NCBI GenBank assembly: GCA_030688605.1 | Contig: JAUYJB010000006.1 | Location: forward strand, 1 to 55,744 | Origin: Hyphomicrobiales bacterium | GTDB lineage: Bacteria > Pseudomonadota > Alphaproteobacteria > Rhizobiales > NORP267 | Direction of reading: 5' to 3' | DNA length: 55,744 nucleotides | Shown: positions 54,148-55,744 of the stretch, piece by piece | Numbering within the stretch: the first letter of the stretch is position 1 | How the letters are laid out: the number at the start of each line of letters is the position of its first letter | Notes under the pieces: generated by a model | Databases searched by the model: none | What the model was told of the DNA's origin: nothing | Seen by the model: the letters and a program-made list of their open reading frames with translations, nothing else | Translations under genes and position numbers: made by a program

Positions 54148-54525
54148 ATGCCCCAAGACACGCCCCATTTTCCCGGCCTGCCGCCGATCGACGCCTATGG
54201 CAATGGCGGCTTCCGCTTCGCCGACATGTCGCACCGCGGCTCGATCCTGATCGTTCCGTCCGGCGTCTATGCCTGGGAGGTGGCGGATTTCCGGACACTC
54301 AAGGAGGGCGATCTTGAGCGCGTCCTGGAGGAAGCGGAGCAGATCGACCTGTTGCTGATCGGAACCGGCACCGAGATCGGCGCGCTTCCGGAAGCCGCGC
54401 GGGCGGCGCTGCGGGTCAAGGGCATTGCGGTCGAAACCATGGACACCGGCGCCGCGGCGCGCACCTACAACGTGCTGCTGGCGGAGCGCCGCATGATCGC
54501 CGCGGCGCTGATCGCCGTGGACTGA
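54148..54525 (+). CDS. Mth938-like domain protein (NDUFAF3 homologue)
   Basis: 125 residues: INAYG-type start (PIDAYGNGGFRFADMSHRGSILIVPSGVYAW), LLIGTGTE and GIAVETMDTGAAARTYNVLLAERRMIAAALI are the Mth938/DUF498 signatures. The mitochondrial homologue NDUFAF3 is a complex I assembly factor. The gene's position after secDF is conserved in alphaproteobacteria. It starts without a clear ribosome binding site and is followed by the NDUFAF6-like gene after 29 bp. Confidence 0.9.
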   Translation: MPQDTPHFPGLPPIDAYGNGGFRFADMSHRGSILIVPSGVYAWEVADFRTLKEGDLERVLEEAEQIDLLLIGTGTEIGALPEAARAALRVKGIAVETMDTGAAARTYNVLLAERRMIAAALIAVD

Positions 54526-54554
54526 GGCCGACCGCGCCCCCATATCGTACCTCC

Positions 54555-55403
54555 ATGAGCGGGACATACGACCATTGCGCCGATCTGGCGCGGGCGGCGG
54601 ACCGCGACCGCTATCTGGCGGCGCTGCTGGCGCCGCGCGGGCCGCGCGAGGAGCTAATGGCGCTCTACGCGTTCGATGCGGAGCTTTGCGGCGTCCGCGC
54701 CAAGATCAGCGAGCCCTTGGCCGGCGAGATCCGCCTGCAATGGTGGCGCGACGCCATCGCCGTGCTTTACCGGGGCGAAGGCGGCGAGAGCGCCGGCCAT
54801 CCGGTGCTGCAGGCGCTCAAGCCGGCGATCGCGGCCGGAAAGCTGCCGCTTGACGCCTTCCAGAACCTGATCAATGCGCGCATCTTCGATCTCTACGACG
54901 ACCCGATCGCCTCGATGACGGAGCTCGAGGGCTATCTCGGCGATACGTTCGGCGCCGTCATCCAACTTTCCTGCCTGATCCTTTCCCGCGGCGCGGACGT
55001 GGGCTCAGGGACGGCGGCGGGCCATGCAGGCGTTGCGACCGGGATCGGCTGGCTCTTGCGCGCGCTTCCCCGCCACGCGGCCGAGGAAAAGCTCTATGTG
55101 CCCCGAGACCTGATCGCCCGCAACGGCTTATCGTCGAGGGAAGTCGTCGGCGGCCAAATGAGCGGCGGGCTGGCGGCGGCGCTCGGCGAATTGCGGGACA
55201 TCGCCAGCAAGCATCTCGAGGCGGCGCGCACGGAAGCGGGCAGGCTGCCAGCGGCGCTGCGCCCGGCCTTTGCCCCTTGCGCGCTGGTCGCGCCGTATCT
55301 TGCGGCGAGCGAACGCTGCCTCGATCCGCTGCAGGAGGAAATCGCGGTCAATCCCCTGCGCCGGCAATGGCGCATCTGGCGCGCCGCGCGGCGCGGGCTG
55401 TGA
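54555..55403 (+). CDS. Squalene/phytoene synthase-like protein (NDUFAF6 homologue)
   Basis: 282 residues. It has the all-helical isoprenoid-synthase fold but the Asp-rich Mg-binding motifs are degraded: LYAFDAELCGVRAKISEPLAGEIRLQWWRDAI replaces the first one. That segment closely follows NDUFAF6 (FNVELAQ...QFW), a catalytically inactive complex I assembly factor of mitochondria. A role in terpene synthesis is therefore unlikely. It forms a pair with the NDUFAF3-like gene. Confidence 0.85.
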   Translation: MSGTYDHCADLARAADRDRYLAALLAPRGPREELMALYAFDAELCGVRAKISEPLAGEIRLQWWRDAIAVLYRGEGGESAGHPVLQALKPAIAAGKLPLDAFQNLINARIFDLYDDPIASMTELEGYLGDTFGAVIQLSCLILSRGADVGSGTAAGHAGVATGIGWLLRALPRHAAEEKLYVPRDLIARNGLSSREVVGGQMSGGLAAALGELRDIASKHLEAARTEAGRLPAALRPAFAPCALVAPYLAASERCLDPLQEEIAVNPLRRQWRIWRAARRGL

Positions 55404-55744
55404 CCCTCTCACGAAGAGGTCGCGTGCACGCCGCCTTGGACACCTCTCCCAATGGGACTGCTCGCCGAGCGATCGTCAAGATCGCGAAGCGGGTGAGGGG
55501 TTTCGCCCTATCGATTTCACGCCGACTCGCGCCCCCTCACCCGGTTCTCCCTGGCGCTCGATCCGACCTCTCCCCACTGGGGAGAGCTATCGGATTCACA
55601 CATCTTTTGACCTCAATGATTCCAATAACTTATCTGCCCTACCTTAGGAGAAACGGTCAGTATCCGGTGCCTTCGCATTTGTTGGAAAGACTCGCTTTTT
55701 CGAAATGGCTTGGGCGGCTCACTTGAGATGTGTGCATACGATAG
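55404..55744. other. Non-coding right end of the window
   Basis: 341 bp. It contains a strong hairpin (55568-55586). The last ~140 bases are visibly AT-richer than the rest of the window. A 36-codon frame at 55616-55726 has no ribosome binding site and is not called. Confidence 0.5.
55568..55586. repeat. Hairpin CTCTCCCC-ACT-GGGGAGAG
   Basis: Perfect 8-bp arms with a 3-base loop, 165 bp after the NDUFAF6-like gene. A shorter version occurs at 17655-17669. This is a widespread type of rhizobial intergenic palindrome. Confidence 0.6.

Noticed and set aside
54555..55403. Carotenoid/hopanoid biosynthesis role for the squalene/phytoene synthase-like gene
   Set aside because: The Asp-rich catalytic motifs are degraded and no terpene genes are nearby; the sequence fits NDUFAF6-type proteins.

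Overview
The window is high-GC, densely coded, ordinary chromosomal DNA from an alphaproteobacterium, most likely of the order Hyphomicrobiales (Rhizobiales). Pointers are the yajC-secD-secF cluster followed by an Mth938-like protein and a squalene/phytoene-synthase-like protein, the DUF2849-cysI-DUF934-cysH sulfate block, and a very large membrane-anchored coiled-coil protein resembling the growth pole ring (GPR) protein of polar-growing Rhizobiales. I see no rRNA, tRNA, phage, plasmid, transposase or CRISPR array. The genus cannot be fixed from the sequence alone.

Layout. 1-4742 (+): a 2-oxoacid:acceptor oxidoreductase (alpha-type subunit cut by the left edge, beta subunit) followed by a 751-residue protein ending in a small Fe-S ferredoxin domain. 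4753-13021 (-): a catabolic gene set read right to left: Bug/TctC receptor, GntR/FCD regulator, TctB, TctA, MmgE/PrpD protein, CaiB/BaiF CoA-transferase, crotonase, TauE/SafE exporter. 13707-17113 (+): a divergent sulfonate/nitrate-type ABC importer. 17225-21112: a small secreted protein, a PaaG-like crotonase, a cation efflux transporter with a GDCCVxC protein, and a 3-oxoadipyl-CoA-type thiolase. 21131-22327 (-): a stand-alone Lrp ligand-binding domain and a kynurenine-formamidase-like hydrolase. 22453-26025 (+): a TPP riboswitch, a possible leader peptide, thiM-thiE-thiD and an orphan TRAP binding protein. 26429-29652 (-): assimilatory sulfate/sulfite reduction. 29864-31654 (+): XRE-cupin regulator and aminotransferase. 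31779-33736 (-): ferredoxin-NADP reductase, 2Fe-2S ferredoxin and an HPt protein.

34105-38187 (+) is the GPR-like protein. 38200-42246 (-) is a complete MlaE-MlaF-MlaD-lipoprotein phospholipid transport operon whose MlaD-type protein carries exact 82-residue repeats. 42369-47374 holds a dipeptide epimerase, a CheZ-like protein, a threonine/serine dehydratase (-), an unusual SDR and a ferredoxin-type reductase. 47830-55403 is an envelope and secretion block: NlpD-like LysM/LytM lipoprotein, a cysteine-knot-like secreted peptide (-), a DUF815 ATPase (-), yajC-secD-secF, and homologues of two mitochondrial complex I assembly factors (NDUFAF3, NDUFAF6).

Points most worth a second look: (1) the 2-oxoacid oxidoreductase with its large unassigned Fe-S partner; (2) the TPP riboswitch whose Shine-Dalgarno serves a 21-codon ORF coupled to thiM, plus a TRAP receptor without a membrane partner in the same operon; (3) a dispersed palindrome (TAGAGCGGTTC...) whose TAG is repeatedly used as a gene's stop codon; (4) the PrpD/CaiB/crotonase/TTT catabolic set of unknown substrate; (5) a bacterial secreted peptide with an inhibitor-cystine-knot cysteine pattern.
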